A DNA stretch of 43,015 bases from Deltaproteobacteria bacterium (lineage in GTDB: Bacteria > Desulfobacterota > Binatia > UBA12015): NCBI GenBank assembly GCA_029262355.1, contig JAJCZO010000393.1:1-43015 (forward strand), written 5' to 3'. The stretch's first letter is position 1; every line of letters begins with the position of its first letter. The notes under the pieces are model-generated. The model had not been told where the DNA came from. It saw only the letters and a list, made by a program, of their open reading frames with translations, and searched no databases. This document shows, one piece after another, positions 10,074 through 19,324 of this stretch. The position numbers and the translations under genes are program-made.

Positions 10074-10122
10074 CCGAGACGCAATGGCCGAGACCAACAG
10101 CGACCTACTCCGAGACCGAGAC
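10074..10122. repeat. Four CCGAGAC heptamers upstream of the PPOX-family gene
   Basis: CCGAGAC occurs at 10074, 10088, 10110 and 10116 (GTCTCGG on the strand of the gene starting at 10049). An 8-bp inverted repeat CGCAATGG/CCATTGCG (10080-10087 and 10133-10140) encloses three of them. The cluster lies 25-90 bp upstream of the start codon in an otherwise gene-free gap (10050-10278), so it could be a regulator-binding array. No regulator is assigned. Confidence 0.35.
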
Positions 10123-10278
10123 CACTAGGGAACCATTGCGGTCCCCGGCGAGCATCGCCGCCGGCGTCTCGATGGGCCGCTCGGGCATCGCCGCCGAGCC
10201 TCCTCGAACGAAGACGCAGGCCCCTGGGGAGCCGAACCCGAAAGCCCGAAACGGGAGCCGCCAAGAACGCCGCCGCGC

Positions 10279-11034
10279 TCAGTGAACGGCGCCCGGGTCG
10301 GGACGGCGCTCGCCGTACCAGACCGCGAGCTCGGGAGAGTCGGCGGAGCGCAGCAGGCTGGGGCGGATGCCGAGGCGCACGAGGGTGCCAAAGATCTCGC
10401 GAGCCGAGTAGGCCCGAACCTTTCGGCCCGACGTGATGACCTCGTCGCGCAGCGTGGCGAACTTCCCGAGCTTGCCGAGCTCGCGGCTGAACGCAGCCTC
10501 CTCCGCACCAAAGAGACTCTCGTCGAACCCCCCGGCCTGGTCGAACGCGGCTCTCGTGCAAAACAGAAAGCTGCCTGACGCCAGACCGGCGCGAGCGTAC
10601 ACGTGGTTCGAGATCCACTCGATCGCGTGTCCCCACCGTGGCACTTCACCGTCGAACTTGATCCGAGAGCCCCCTGCGACCGCCCCGCGTCGCAGCGCCA
10701 CGAGGGCCGATCGCACGAGACGAGACGAAACGACCGAATCCGCGTCCACGAAGATCAGAAAGTCACCGCGCGCGGCAACGGCTCCCGCGTTTCGCGTCTT
10801 CGAGATCTGCCGGTTCTGCACCTGGACGAGCCGAGCGCCCTTCTCGCGGGCGATCTCCGGGGTGCGATCACCGGACGCGTCATCCACGACGATGATCTCA
10901 CAGGTGTCGGCGAGGACGCGGATCGAATCCTCCAACGCAGCGAGCGTTCGCGGCAGCAGAGCCTCTTCATCGTGCGCGGGAACGATGAAGGAGAGAGTGA
11001 TCGGGTCTAGCGGGGTCTCGGCTGCGGGCATCAT
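10279..11034 (-). CDS. Family 2 glycosyltransferase
   Basis: A 251-residue GT-A fold glycosyltransferase. It opens with SFIVPAHDEEALLPRTLAAL, then EIIVVDDASGDRTPEIA (nucleotide-binding Asp pair) and FLIFVDADSVV, the DxD metal site; LFGAEEAAFSREL is the catalytic-base region. It has no membrane segments, so it is a soluble or peripheral enzyme transferring a sugar from a nucleotide- or lipid-linked donor. The acceptor is unknown. It stands alone between a PPOX-family gene and a lipoprotein gene on the same strand, with no glycan cluster around it. Confidence 0.88.
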   Translation of the reverse strand: MMPAAETPLDPITLSFIVPAHDEEALLPRTLAALEDSIRVLADTCEIIVVDDASGDRTPEIAREKGARLVQVQNRQISKTRNAGAVAARGDFLIFVDADSVVSSRLVRSALVALRRGAVAGGSRIKFDGEVPRWGHAIEWISNHVYARAGLASGSFLFCTRAAFDQAGGFDESLFGAEEAAFSRELGKLGKFATLRDEVITSGRKVRAYSAREIFGTLVRLGIRPSLLRSADSPELAVWYGERRPDPGAVH

Positions 11035-11137
11035 CTCCGGGATAGAGACGGCACCGCGCCGCCGCTATTCGATCACGGCCTCTGCCCAGGCTCTCTCTGT
11101 GCGCGAATGCCCCTTGGGCGCCGCAACCGGGACGGAC

Positions 11138-13186
11138 TCAGCCCCAGCGATCGGCTGTGCAGGGCCCCTCGCAAACGTCGATTACGGTGCCCTCCGTGGA
11201 GAGAAACTCGCTCTTTTGGAAGCGCACGTCTTCATCGTACCGCGGATCTTCGTGAGAATCGTGGCTCCCGCGCGGCGGCCGATTGACCAGCGGCGGCGCG
11301 TCCACCCCCGAGTCCCACAAGATCACGGCCGAACCCGGCCACGGATACTCGATCGGGTCCAATCCAAACCCGTAATCGATCGCCCCTCTCTGCGCGGCCA
11401 AGATCGGCAAATGCACTGCGGCCCCGAAGCTCCGAGCTTCAATGAACGCGGTCACGTCCGCCACCTGGAAGTCTCCGAAGCCGACGTGCAGCAGCACCTG
11501 GTGCTCTGGAGTGCCAGGCAGCGGGTCGCGTCCGAGGTGATTCGCGTAGCCGTTCGCCTCACCACGATCCCAGAGCATCTGGATCAGGGCGAGCACGATC
11601 TGCCTCTCCAGCGGGTCTTCATAGGCACCATCGAGGACTGGCCGGAACTGGTCGAAGCTTCGGCTGCGGTCGAGGAGCGCCCCAAAGTTCATCCCCGGGA
11701 CGCCGAGAACACCGCGGGTCCATTGCGTCGAAACCGCCGTCGCCGCACCGCCGAGAATGCCTCCCTGGCTGTTGCCATCGTAGAACACCTCGCCCATGTC
11801 GAGCAGCGGACTACCGCCGATTTGGAACGCCTCGTGCGACGAGAAACCCTCGGGGTGACGAAGCAGGCGGGCAAGGAACTGAAAGTTCAAGAACCCCTGC
11901 TGAATGCGATCGGGGACGTTCTGGAATTGGCCGACCTCTGCGAGTCCCCCTCCGATCGTGATCGCATCGCCGAACGTCATCCCGACCCAATCCGTCCCGC
12001 AGTACACCATGTTGTGCTCGCTCGTCATGAGCACGATGTCCCATGCCTCGACGACTTCGTACCGCGAGCCCAACAGTCCGTGACCGTACACGACGGGCCG
12101 CGCCCGCCGGCCGTCGACGGCGGCGGGCGGCACGATGCAGGCGAAGTTCGCCGTGAACAAAGGCTGCTCAGGGTTCACCACGGGCAACCCGTCAGCGCCG
12201 ACGTTGAACCGGCTCCCCTCCTCACCGTCACCTTCGAGATAGTTCGGAACCTCGAAGGAGCCGTAGACGTAGTGGGACGTGCGATCGCGCACGCCGCCCC
12301 GCGCCTCCTGTACCGAGTCCACGACGAACGACGGGGCCGATTCGCCCAGCCGCTCGAAGGCATCGTCGCGCATCGTGAGGACGCGCTCGGAAAGACTGCG
12401 CGTACTCGCGACGGTGAAGTCCCATGCAAGCCAGAGATCTTCGCGAACGAGCCCGGCATCGACGAGCGTCTCGAGGACGCCCTCCATCCGCGCGCGTTGG
12501 GCCTCCACGGCACCGTTCGTCGTGAGCAAGGCATCGCGGTACGCCGCGAACACGGGCGAGACCGGAAGAGCCGCCCCGCTCGCATCCGTGAGTCCGCGCA
12601 CGGCTACGATGTACGTGTGGCCATCGGCGAAGTTCCGCGCCGGGCGAAGGATCAATACCGGGTCGCCGTTAACTGCGCGGTCGTTCAACTCCGCCCAGTG
12701 GGGGTGACGGGCACCGGTCTCGGTATCGATGAGGAGCGTTGCCGAGTCGTCCGTTAAGGAGTGCTCGAGATCGGTGATCGACGGGGCACCGCTTTCGAGC
12801 AGGTCGACACCAGGCGCATGGACCAAGATCGGCGAGCCAGGGCTAAAACCGTCGCTACGGTTCCATTCTGCGAAGTCCGGGCGATCACCCCCCGCGTTGA
12901 AAGGGCCGTACTCGCCGAGAAGCGCGACGCGCCTTCCGCTGTCCGTCCCCGTATCCGGAACGGTGTAATCGTTGCTCGGAAACGGCAACCAACAATGCCG
13001 CTCCTGGAGAAGTCCGCAGCCCTCGGTGGCGGCGACATCGATCAGACCGCCGTCCTCATCGACGGTCGGATCCTCGAGTTCGCTGACGACCTCACCACCC
13101 GACGCGCCATCGCCACACGCGGAGACGATGAGTGCGAGGACGCAGCAGAGGAGCCCACGCGTCAGCCTATCGTAACCCGAAGCCAC
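11138..13186 (-). CDS. Secreted alpha/beta-hydrolase-like lipoprotein
   Basis: A 682-residue lipoprotein. The signal peptide ends in LIVSAC with Cys24 as lipid site, followed by an acidic linker. Residues ~55-290 form a beta-rich N-terminal domain with AAYRDALLTTNGA and helix-rich parts. Residues ~360-600 look like an alpha/beta hydrolase: VVYGHGLLGSR (oxyanion HG, 368-370) and GNSQGG, a GxSxG nucleophile elbow with Ser473. HVGFGDFQV further on may hold the acid. This layout is seen in large secreted hydrolase-like proteins of deltaproteobacteria whose substrates are unknown. An esterase activity is likely but inferred. Confidence 0.75.
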   Translation of the reverse strand: MASGYDRLTRGLLCCVLALIVSACGDGASGGEVVSELEDPTVDEDGGLIDVAATEGCGLLQERHCWLPFPSNDYTVPDTGTDSGRRVALLGEYGPFNAGGDRPDFAEWNRSDGFSPGSPILVHAPGVDLLESGAPSITDLEHSLTDDSATLLIDTETGARHPHWAELNDRAVNGDPVLILRPARNFADGHTYIVAVRGLTDASGAALPVSPVFAAYRDALLTTNGAVEAQRARMEGVLETLVDAGLVREDLWLAWDFTVASTRSLSERVLTMRDDAFERLGESAPSFVVDSVQEARGGVRDRTSHYVYGSFEVPNYLEGDGEEGSRFNVGADGLPVVNPEQPLFTANFACIVPPAAVDGRRARPVVYGHGLLGSRYEVVEAWDIVLMTSEHNMVYCGTDWVGMTFGDAITIGGGLAEVGQFQNVPDRIQQGFLNFQFLARLLRHPEGFSSHEAFQIGGSPLLDMGEVFYDGNSQGGILGGAATAVSTQWTRGVLGVPGMNFGALLDRSRSFDQFRPVLDGAYEDPLERQIVLALIQMLWDRGEANGYANHLGRDPLPGTPEHQVLLHVGFGDFQVADVTAFIEARSFGAAVHLPILAAQRGAIDYGFGLDPIEYPWPGSAVILWDSGVDAPPLVNRPPRGSHDSHEDPRYDEDVRFQKSEFLSTEGTVIDVCEGPCTADRWG

Positions 13187-13354
13187 TCCGGCTCCCTACC
13201 ACCGAAGGAAGTGGTGAGACACCGCTGGTTTCCGAGCGTCCGCCGGGGGCGGGGGGATCGCCCCCAAGACTCGCCACGGACGGCCCCACCCGTGTAACCT
13301 CCGAGCGATGACACCCACCTCAATGGGTAGAAACAGAGAGCCCTGGAGACCCGC

Positions 13355-13771
13355 ATGCTCACATCGGCGCCGACCCGCTTCGACGCATGGACCATCGTGC
13401 TCGGATTGTTCGCTCTCGGGAACTTCGTGACCGGGATCTGGATGCTCGCCGATCCGCCCCACTGGTATGAGAATCTGCCGGCTGGCGTTCCAGACTTCGG
13501 CCCGATGAACGAGCATTTCATCCGCGACGTCGGCGCCGTCTTCTTCCTCACCGGGGTGGGACTCGTCGGAGCGGCCGTGAAGCCCTCGTGGCGGGTACCG
13601 ACTTGCCTCATGGTCACCGGCTTCTACGTCCTGCACGCCACGGTGCATGTCATCGACACGACGCGCGGGCTCGTAGGCCCCGAGCATTGGTTGATCGATT
13701 TCCCTGGAATCTACTTACCGGCTCTGATCATGATCTTCGTGACGTGGCGGATCTCGAGAAGCGAAGTCTGA
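13355..13771 (+). CDS. Small four-helix membrane protein
   Basis: A 138-residue integral membrane protein with four predicted helices (about residues 12-32, 58-75, 83-100 and 113-131). Conserved-looking polar residues sit at helix ends (PPHWYENLPAGVPDFGPMNEHFIRDVG, HATVHVIDTTRG). I do not recognise the family with certainty; size and topology resemble DoxX/DUF4345-like proteins. It runs directly into the next gene, the His-rich secreted protein whose likely GTG start lies inside its 3' end, so the two are probably co-expressed. Confidence 0.75.
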   Translation: MLTSAPTRFDAWTIVLGLFALGNFVTGIWMLADPPHWYENLPAGVPDFGPMNEHFIRDVGAVFFLTGVGLVGAAVKPSWRVPTCLMVTGFYVLHATVHVIDTTRGLVGPEHWLIDFPGIYLPALIMIFVTWRISRSEV

Positions 13772-14160
13772 CCCCGCTGCGCATCGCGGGCGCCGTCGCG
13801 GCAGGACTCTTTCTTGCAGGACTGCCACTTGCCCGATTCGTCTTCGTCGCCGGACACGCTGCGCACACCGATCACACACCGCGACACGGCGGACAGCTCG
13901 GCATGAGCGGCGATCACCACCTGGAGGTCCGGCGAGCCGAGGGGCGGATCGAGGTCTTTCCGAGCGACGCGTATCGACGTCCCGTCGCGGCGGCCGAAGC
14001 CTGGGCCGCCTTCGATGAAGCCGCACCAGTGCGACTCCGCTCGGCGGGCGACCGACTGATCGGCGAGGACGTCGTTGACGCGCGCGAGATCGAGGCGATC
14101 GTCGTTCTCGAGGACGGCACGCGGCTACAGATCCGCTTCGACTTCGGTGACGGCAGGTAG
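13744..14160 (+). CDS. His-rich secreted or membrane-anchored protein, possibly metal-binding
   Basis: A 138-residue protein with an N-terminal hydrophobic segment (about residues 12-30) followed by a His-rich stretch, HAAHTDHTPRHGGQLGMSGD then HHLEV. The HGGxLxxxGDHHLEV pattern resembles small periplasmic proteins found with metal-efflux and copper genes, where His and Glu bind metal; here this is inference. The rest is a compact beta domain (IEVFPSDAYRRPVAAAEAWA). The GTG at 13744 is the nearest usable start and overlaps the upstream gene by 28 nt; the frame is open further upstream (13588) but that part reads as shadow of the membrane protein. Confidence 0.65.
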   Translation: MADLEKRSLTPLRIAGAVAAGLFLAGLPLARFVFVAGHAAHTDHTPRHGGQLGMSGDHHLEVRRAEGRIEVFPSDAYRRPVAAAEAWAAFDEAAPVRLRSAGDRLIGEDVVDAREIEAIVVLEDGTRLQIRFDFGDGR

Positions 14161-14300
14161 GGGCGCCGCGCAAACCAGAACCGTCCCTCCCTCGCAGACT
14201 GCCTCCCGGAGATCGCGTTCGGCCGAGCGGACCTTCGAGCTTCGCCACGACGCCGCCGTGGTACGGTGTGCGCCTGAAGTTCACCCTGAAGGATCACCAA

Positions 14301-14633
14301 GTGAACGTGACGCCGGACCGAACGGCAGTCGCGGCAAAAGCCCCGCCGGGCCCCCCGATGCGGATAGACGGCTACACCTTGGGCGTCGCTCACAGGAGCG
14401 CGAATGCGCCCCACGGCGGCGAAATGCACCCCGATGGAGATGAAGTCCTCTACCTCATCTCGGGTCGCGTGGGAGTGACGCTGGAGGAGGAATCCGGCGA
14501 AACCCGGATCGAACTGGAGCCCGGAGACGCCTGCATCGTTCCGCGGGGCGTGTGGCACCGTGTGGACCTCCTCGAGTCGTGCCAACTCGTGCACCTCACG
14601 CCCGGGCCGGGCGGCGAGCACCGACGGCTCTAG
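14301..14633 (+). CDS. Single-domain cupin protein
   Basis: A 110-residue cupin beta-barrel. Motif 1 is HPDGDEVLYLISGRVGV (GxxxxHxDxxExxYxxxG type, with His and Glu) and motif 2 is LEPGDACIVPRGVWHRVDL (PGxxxxxPxGxxH), giving the usual metal ligands His, Glu and His. The GTG at 14301 is chosen because AAGGA lies seven bases upstream; an alternative GTG at 14268 adds 11 residues but lacks a ribosome site. Small cupins of this type can be isomerases, dioxygenases or sensor-like proteins; substrate unknown. Confidence 0.8.
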   Translation: MNVTPDRTAVAAKAPPGPPMRIDGYTLGVAHRSANAPHGGEMHPDGDEVLYLISGRVGVTLEEESGETRIELEPGDACIVPRGVWHRVDLLESCQLVHLTPGPGGEHRRL

Positions 14634-14719
14634 GCTGCGCCCTACCGGCCGGACGTCGACGGAGCCAACGAGCAGGAAAGACGTTGCCGGCCGAAATCCG
14701 GACCCGTAGCGTCGTAAGG

Positions 14720-16141
14720 ATGCGCTTCCAAATTCTCGGCCACGCGTGCCTCTGGGTCGAAGCGGCCGGCGCAACGTTTCTCATCGACCCGTGGCTCTCC
14801 GGCTCATGCTACTGGCGCGCCTGGTGGCACTTCCCCCCCGCGGCGCCCCCGCCCAACCTGACACCGGACTACATCTACGTCTCCCACCACCACTTCGATC
14901 ACCTCCACTACCCAAGCCTCCGAAGGCTGGCGAAGGAGTGCAGCAAGACCACGACCGTTCTGATTCCCGAGTTCGCCGTCGACGTACTGCGCCACGAAAT
15001 CGCGTCCGTAGGGTTCGAGAAGGTCATCGAGTTGCCCCACGGAAAGGTCTTCGATCGCATTCTCGGCGTTCGTCTGGCCTCGTACCAATTCGGCTTCGAC
15101 GACAGCGGGCTCGTGATCGAGGGCGACGGGCACGTGCTCGCCGACCTGAATGATTGCAAGATCAACGGCGCGGCCGCGAAGCGCATCCGAGCCGACTTCG
15201 GCTCGCCGACGTTTCTGTTCAAGAGCCATTCCTTCGCCTCGGCATTTCCAAATTGCTACGACTTCAACGACCCGGGGGATGGGCTCTCGCTCACGGCGAA
15301 GGACTACTGCGCGACGTTCCTCCATTCGGCCGACGAGCTCGATGCGAAGAACGCGATCCCGTTCGCGAGCATGGTCGGATTTCTTCACCCCGACACGGTG
15401 CAATGTAATCAGTACTTGGTAACGCCGCGGGTTGCCGCCGAGTTCGTACGCAAGGCAGGGCGCGACGCTCAGGCGCTCGAACCCGGCGAGGGCTGGGACT
15501 CCGAGTCCGGTTTCTTCCACCTCGAGGCCTCGGCCTACGACGATCTCGAGGCGGGCCTCGAACGACTCGGAGAGGAAGTCTCGCCGAAGGTGGCAGAAGC
15601 AATCGCCCACGAGCGGGGTGTTCACGCCGACCCCGCCCCGTTCGAGCGCCACCTGGGCGCGTTCGTCGCGAGCCTTCCTCCCGGCGCGGGCCGGCTTCTC
15701 CCCCGTCCGGTCGTGTTCGAGGTGCGCTCGGACTCGGCCTGCCCGTACTGGGTGGTCGACGGTCGAACACGCCGGGTCTACCGAAGTGCGGAACTCCCAC
15801 CGCGGTGGGCCAACATCATCCGGGTCTCGGAAGCGGTCCTCGCCGACTCGATCGACAAGAACATCCTCAACTTCATCCACATCTCGATGCGGCCCCGCAT
15901 CGAGATCGCGCCCGGAGGCATCTCTACCGATCTTGCCTTCTGGGGAATGCTGCTGTCGTGGGAGATGGGCTACTTCAACTGGTCGCAAATCCTTCGTCCT
16001 CGCACCGCGAGAGTGCTCTGGCGGCGACGAGTCGAGATTCTGCAAACGGCCATCCAGGCCCTACGCGCCCTCGCCACCGGAAAGGGCGTGACCGCCGGCA
16101 TGGTCGACAACATGCTGGTTCGCGAGGGTGATCGAGACTAG
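14720..16141 (+). CDS. Metallo-beta-lactamase-fold hydrolase
   Basis: A 473-residue protein with an N-terminal MBL-fold domain. FQILGHACLWVEAAG and FLIDPWLSG are the opening strands, and YVSHHHFDHLH is the zinc-binding HxHxDH motif (His-His-Phe-Asp-His). Later ligands are probably at HVLADLND and KSHSFASAFP. The opening resembles UlaG/CMP-Neu5Ac hydroxylase-like MBL proteins (COG2220 type). The C-terminal ~230 residues are an additional, largely alpha/beta domain. The ATG at 14720 starts the fold exactly; the open frame back to 14552 reads as noncoding. Substrate is unknown. Confidence 0.8.
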   Translation: MRFQILGHACLWVEAAGATFLIDPWLSGSCYWRAWWHFPPAAPPPNLTPDYIYVSHHHFDHLHYPSLRRLAKECSKTTTVLIPEFAVDVLRHEIASVGFEKVIELPHGKVFDRILGVRLASYQFGFDDSGLVIEGDGHVLADLNDCKINGAAAKRIRADFGSPTFLFKSHSFASAFPNCYDFNDPGDGLSLTAKDYCATFLHSADELDAKNAIPFASMVGFLHPDTVQCNQYLVTPRVAAEFVRKAGRDAQALEPGEGWDSESGFFHLEASAYDDLEAGLERLGEEVSPKVAEAIAHERGVHADPAPFERHLGAFVASLPPGAGRLLPRPVVFEVRSDSACPYWVVDGRTRRVYRSAELPPRWANIIRVSEAVLADSIDKNILNFIHISMRPRIEIAPGGISTDLAFWGMLLSWEMGYFNWSQILRPRTARVLWRRRVEILQTAIQALRALATGKGVTAGMVDNMLVREGDRD

Positions 16142-16145
16142 CCGT

Positions 16146-16262
16146 CGCCGGGCCCCAGACCCCGACGAGCACTTCCCCTATAGACCACGGGCGACGTTCT
16201 GCCCGGAGCGATCTTTGTGGCGCCGATCGCGAGATTTTCGGGTAGGATCCTGGGGCCCGGCG
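16146..16262. repeat. Widely spaced 13-bp perfect inverted repeat
   Basis: CGCCGGGCCCCAG (16146-16158) and its exact complement CTGGGGCCCGGCG (16250-16262) bracket 91 bp in the gap between the MBL gene (stop 16141) and the regulator (start 16282). The right arm ends 19 bp before the regulator ATG. It could be a regulator-binding pair, a leader structure that hides the start, or a terminator-like fold. No function is shown. Confidence 0.5.
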
Positions 16263-16281
16263 TCCACCGAGCCCCGGAACC

Positions 16282-19119
16282 ATGCCCGCCACCTTCTGGA
16301 TCGACACGAACCGCCGCCGCCTTTGGAACGAGGAGGGGGAGATTGCACTCGCTCCGAAGCCCCTCAGCGTGCTGTGCGCGTTGGTCGAACGCCCTGGTGA
16401 GATCCTGACGCGACGGGATCTCGAAGCAAAGATCTGGTCCGACGTTCGCGTGACCGACGGGGTGCTGCGCTACTCGATCCGACAGGTACGCCAGGCGCTG
16501 GGCGACGACGCCGCCACCCCCGGCTTCATCGCCACAGTTCCGCGTCGCGGATGGCAACTCATCGCGCGCGTAAAGAGCACGGAGACACAAGGAACGAAAC
16601 ATCTCGAACCGAGCGGGAGACCGCACCCGGAAGCCACCCATCTCACCCTGGGTCTCATCACCGGGCGAGACGACGAGATGGCTCGGCTGGGAGCGACCCT
16701 CGAGCGGGCACGCAACGGTGAGCCCAAGCTGGTATTCCTCACTGGAGAGGCCGGAATCGGTAAGACGACCGTCCTGAACGAGTTCCTTCGACGATCGGCC
16801 CTCCTCCCGGATCTGACGGTGGCAACCGGGGAGTGCATCCAGCATTACGGAAGCGAAGAGCCCTATGCACCGGCGATTGAAGCACTCGAACGACTCGTGC
16901 CCGTACTCGGCGACGAAGTCGCCATCGACATCCTGCGGCGCCACGCTCCAGCGTGGCTGGCGCAGCTCCCGGGTCTCACCGGGCCAGAAGAGCACGCACG
17001 CCTCGCCCCGTCGGCCATCGGCACGACCGCCATGCGCATGCTTCGCCAGTTCGCACACCTCGCCGAGGCGATTGCGAAGGACCGCACGCTCGTCCTCGCC
17101 TTCGATGACGTTCACTGGAGCGACACCGCGTCACTCGAGCTCCTCGACTTCCTCGTCCGACGGCCGCGCCCCTTGCGTCTCCTCGTGTTGGCTACCCTAC
17201 GTCCCGCGGAGGTCGCGAGCCGCCCCGGTCCACTTGCCGCGATCAAGCGAGACCTCGAGATCCACGGGCTCAGCGAAGAGATTCTTCTCGATGGAATCTC
17301 GAGCACCGCGGTCGACGAGTATCTCGCCAAACGCCTGGGCTCCGGCACCCCGGCGATCGGCGCGGATCGCGCCGGTGCGTTCGTTCATCGATGGACCGAG
17401 GGCAACCCTCTGTTCATGGTGAGCATCGTCGACCAGCTCATCGCGCGGGGGGCACTCCGCAAGGGACCGCGCGGTTGGATCCTCGAGAAGCAACCGCTGG
17501 CGCTCGAAGCCCCGACGACGGTTCGACGATTGATCGAAGAAGAGCTCGACCGAGTGAACGCCGACCATCGCGACATCCTCGAGGCCGCCAGCGTCGCCGG
17601 CATGGAGTTCTCCGCGGCGAGCGTCGCCGCAGCGACGAGTGCCTCCACCGAAACGGTCGAGGCCTACTGCGAGCAGCTCTGCCGAAGCGGGCGCTTTCTG
17701 CGATCGGCCGGTGAAGAGATGTGGCCGGACGGCACCATTGCGTCGCGCTATCGGTTCGGCCACGCGCTGTACCGCGAGATCCTCTCCGAAGGACTTCCCG
17801 CCGCCCGGCGAGCACGCATGCACCGCGCGATTGGACTACGGCGTGAGCGAGCCTGCGCGGATCAGCCCGCGTCGATTGCCGGAGAGCTCGCGCATCACTT
17901 CGATCATGGCGGCGACACCGAGCGTGCACTTCGCTACTTCGCGCTCGCCGGCGACGGAGCCGCCCGGCGCTACGCAAACCGCGAGGCGGTGCACTATCTA
18001 CGGCGGGCGATCCGACTATTGGCGGAGCAGACCGCTTCGCAGGAGCGCGACGCGACCGAGCTCGTGCTGCGCCTCGCAGCCAGTGCGCCACTCGCCGCGA
18101 CCCAGGGCTATGCCTCGCCCGACCTCGCCGAGAACCTCGCCCGCGTCCAGGAATTGACGGACGTCACCCAAACGTCCGAGGGGTTCCTACCCGTTCTGCT
18201 CGCGGTGTGGTCTCTTCACATCGTGCGAGCCGATCTCCCCGCGGCGCACAAGCTCGGCGATCGCCTGCTGGAGATCGCGAACGAAGCCGCGCTGCCGGTT
18301 TCTCACCTTCAGGCCCATCGCGTCGTCGGACACACTCACTTTTATTCCGGCGATCTCGCCCGAGCGCGCGTACACCTCGACGCCGCGCTCGACGGGTACG
18401 ACGTCGCTGCGCACGCGCCGCTCGATTACTCCTTCGGCGACGACCCGGTCGTCCTGGCGTTATCGTACTCCGCGTGGCTGCTGTGGTTTCAGGGACAATC
18501 CGACGCCGCCGTCCACTGTGCGGAGCGCGCCATGCAGAAGGGGCGCGAGCTCCAGCACCCACCGAGCCATGCGTTCGCCCTGAGCTACACCGCGGTTCTG
18601 CATCAGCTGCGCGGCGATCCAAAGGCGGCCATCGCGACGACGGACGAGCTTCTCGCGCTCGCGGAGGAAGAGGCGCTGCCCTTGTGGCTCAGTCTCGGAC
18701 GAATCGTGCGCGGCTGGGCCTGGGGCGCCGAGGGCAAGGGGGAGGACGGCGTGGCGGAGCTTCGAGCGGGGCTCGACGGATGGGAGGCCACCGGCTCCGA
18801 CCTCGGCCGACCCCACTTTCTCGGCCTCCTGGCCGAAGCGCTCGGCCGCGTCGGAGGCCTCGACGAAGGCCTCGAGCTCCTCGAGACCGCCGGCCAAGTG
18901 ATCCACCGCACGGGCCAACATGTATTCGAGCCCGAGCGCTTACGACTCGAGGGCGAGCTTCTCGCGGCTGCCGGGCGCGACGGTGCCGACGAGCGATACC
19001 AACGGGCCATCGAGATCGCCGTCCGACAAGGGGCCCACGGGGTCGAAAGGCGCGCCTCGGCCAGCCTTTCTCGCCTGCACGAAGGGAACGGACTCTCTCG
19101 CCTCGTTCCGTCGAGGTGA
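16282..19119 (+). CDS. wHTH-ATPase-TPR transcriptional regulator
   Basis: A 945-residue signal-integrating regulator. Residues 1-95 are an OmpR/CadC-type winged helix (PKPLSVLCALVERPGEILTR, RYSIRQVRQALGDD, GFIATVPRRGWQL). Residues ~125-400 are a STAND/AAA-type ATPase with Walker A GEAGIGKTT (155-163) and Walker B LVLAFDDVHWSD (Asp275-Asp276). The remaining half is a helical TPR-like scaffold (ALRYFALAGDGAARRYANREAVHYLRRA). Such proteins bind DNA when ATP and a ligand or partner set the oligomer. It is convergent with the next gene and has no obvious target besides its own 5' region, which carries a 13-bp inverted repeat. Confidence 0.85.
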   Translation: MPATFWIDTNRRRLWNEEGEIALAPKPLSVLCALVERPGEILTRRDLEAKIWSDVRVTDGVLRYSIRQVRQALGDDAATPGFIATVPRRGWQLIARVKSTETQGTKHLEPSGRPHPEATHLTLGLITGRDDEMARLGATLERARNGEPKLVFLTGEAGIGKTTVLNEFLRRSALLPDLTVATGECIQHYGSEEPYAPAIEALERLVPVLGDEVAIDILRRHAPAWLAQLPGLTGPEEHARLAPSAIGTTAMRMLRQFAHLAEAIAKDRTLVLAFDDVHWSDTASLELLDFLVRRPRPLRLLVLATLRPAEVASRPGPLAAIKRDLEIHGLSEEILLDGISSTAVDEYLAKRLGSGTPAIGADRAGAFVHRWTEGNPLFMVSIVDQLIARGALRKGPRGWILEKQPLALEAPTTVRRLIEEELDRVNADHRDILEAASVAGMEFSAASVAAATSASTETVEAYCEQLCRSGRFLRSAGEEMWPDGTIASRYRFGHALYREILSEGLPAARRARMHRAIGLRRERACADQPASIAGELAHHFDHGGDTERALRYFALAGDGAARRYANREAVHYLRRAIRLLAEQTASQERDATELVLRLAASAPLAATQGYASPDLAENLARVQELTDVTQTSEGFLPVLLAVWSLHIVRADLPAAHKLGDRLLEIANEAALPVSHLQAHRVVGHTHFYSGDLARARVHLDAALDGYDVAAHAPLDYSFGDDPVVLALSYSAWLLWFQGQSDAAVHCAERAMQKGRELQHPPSHAFALSYTAVLHQLRGDPKAAIATTDELLALAEEEALPLWLSLGRIVRGWAWGAEGKGEDGVAELRAGLDGWEATGSDLGRPHFLGLLAEALGRVGGLDEGLELLETAGQVIHRTGQHVFEPERLRLEGELLAAAGRDGADERYQRAIEIAVRQGAHGVERRASASLSRLHEGNGLSRLVPSR

Positions 19120-19324
19120 GCGCACACGCCCAAGAAATGGTCGCCTCGCCTAGCCGGTGAACGCGAGAGCGAGGTTCGGCGCGATCGAGAATTAGATGGG
19201 CTCGGTGTCCGGACGTGACGAGGTCTTTTGCTGCGGACGACGTGGCGCTTGCGTGCGGACGCCGACGTGCTCTGTGCACCGAGCTTCGCAAGAAGGTCCA
19301 CTGGGCTCGGAAGCAGAAGCCCTT

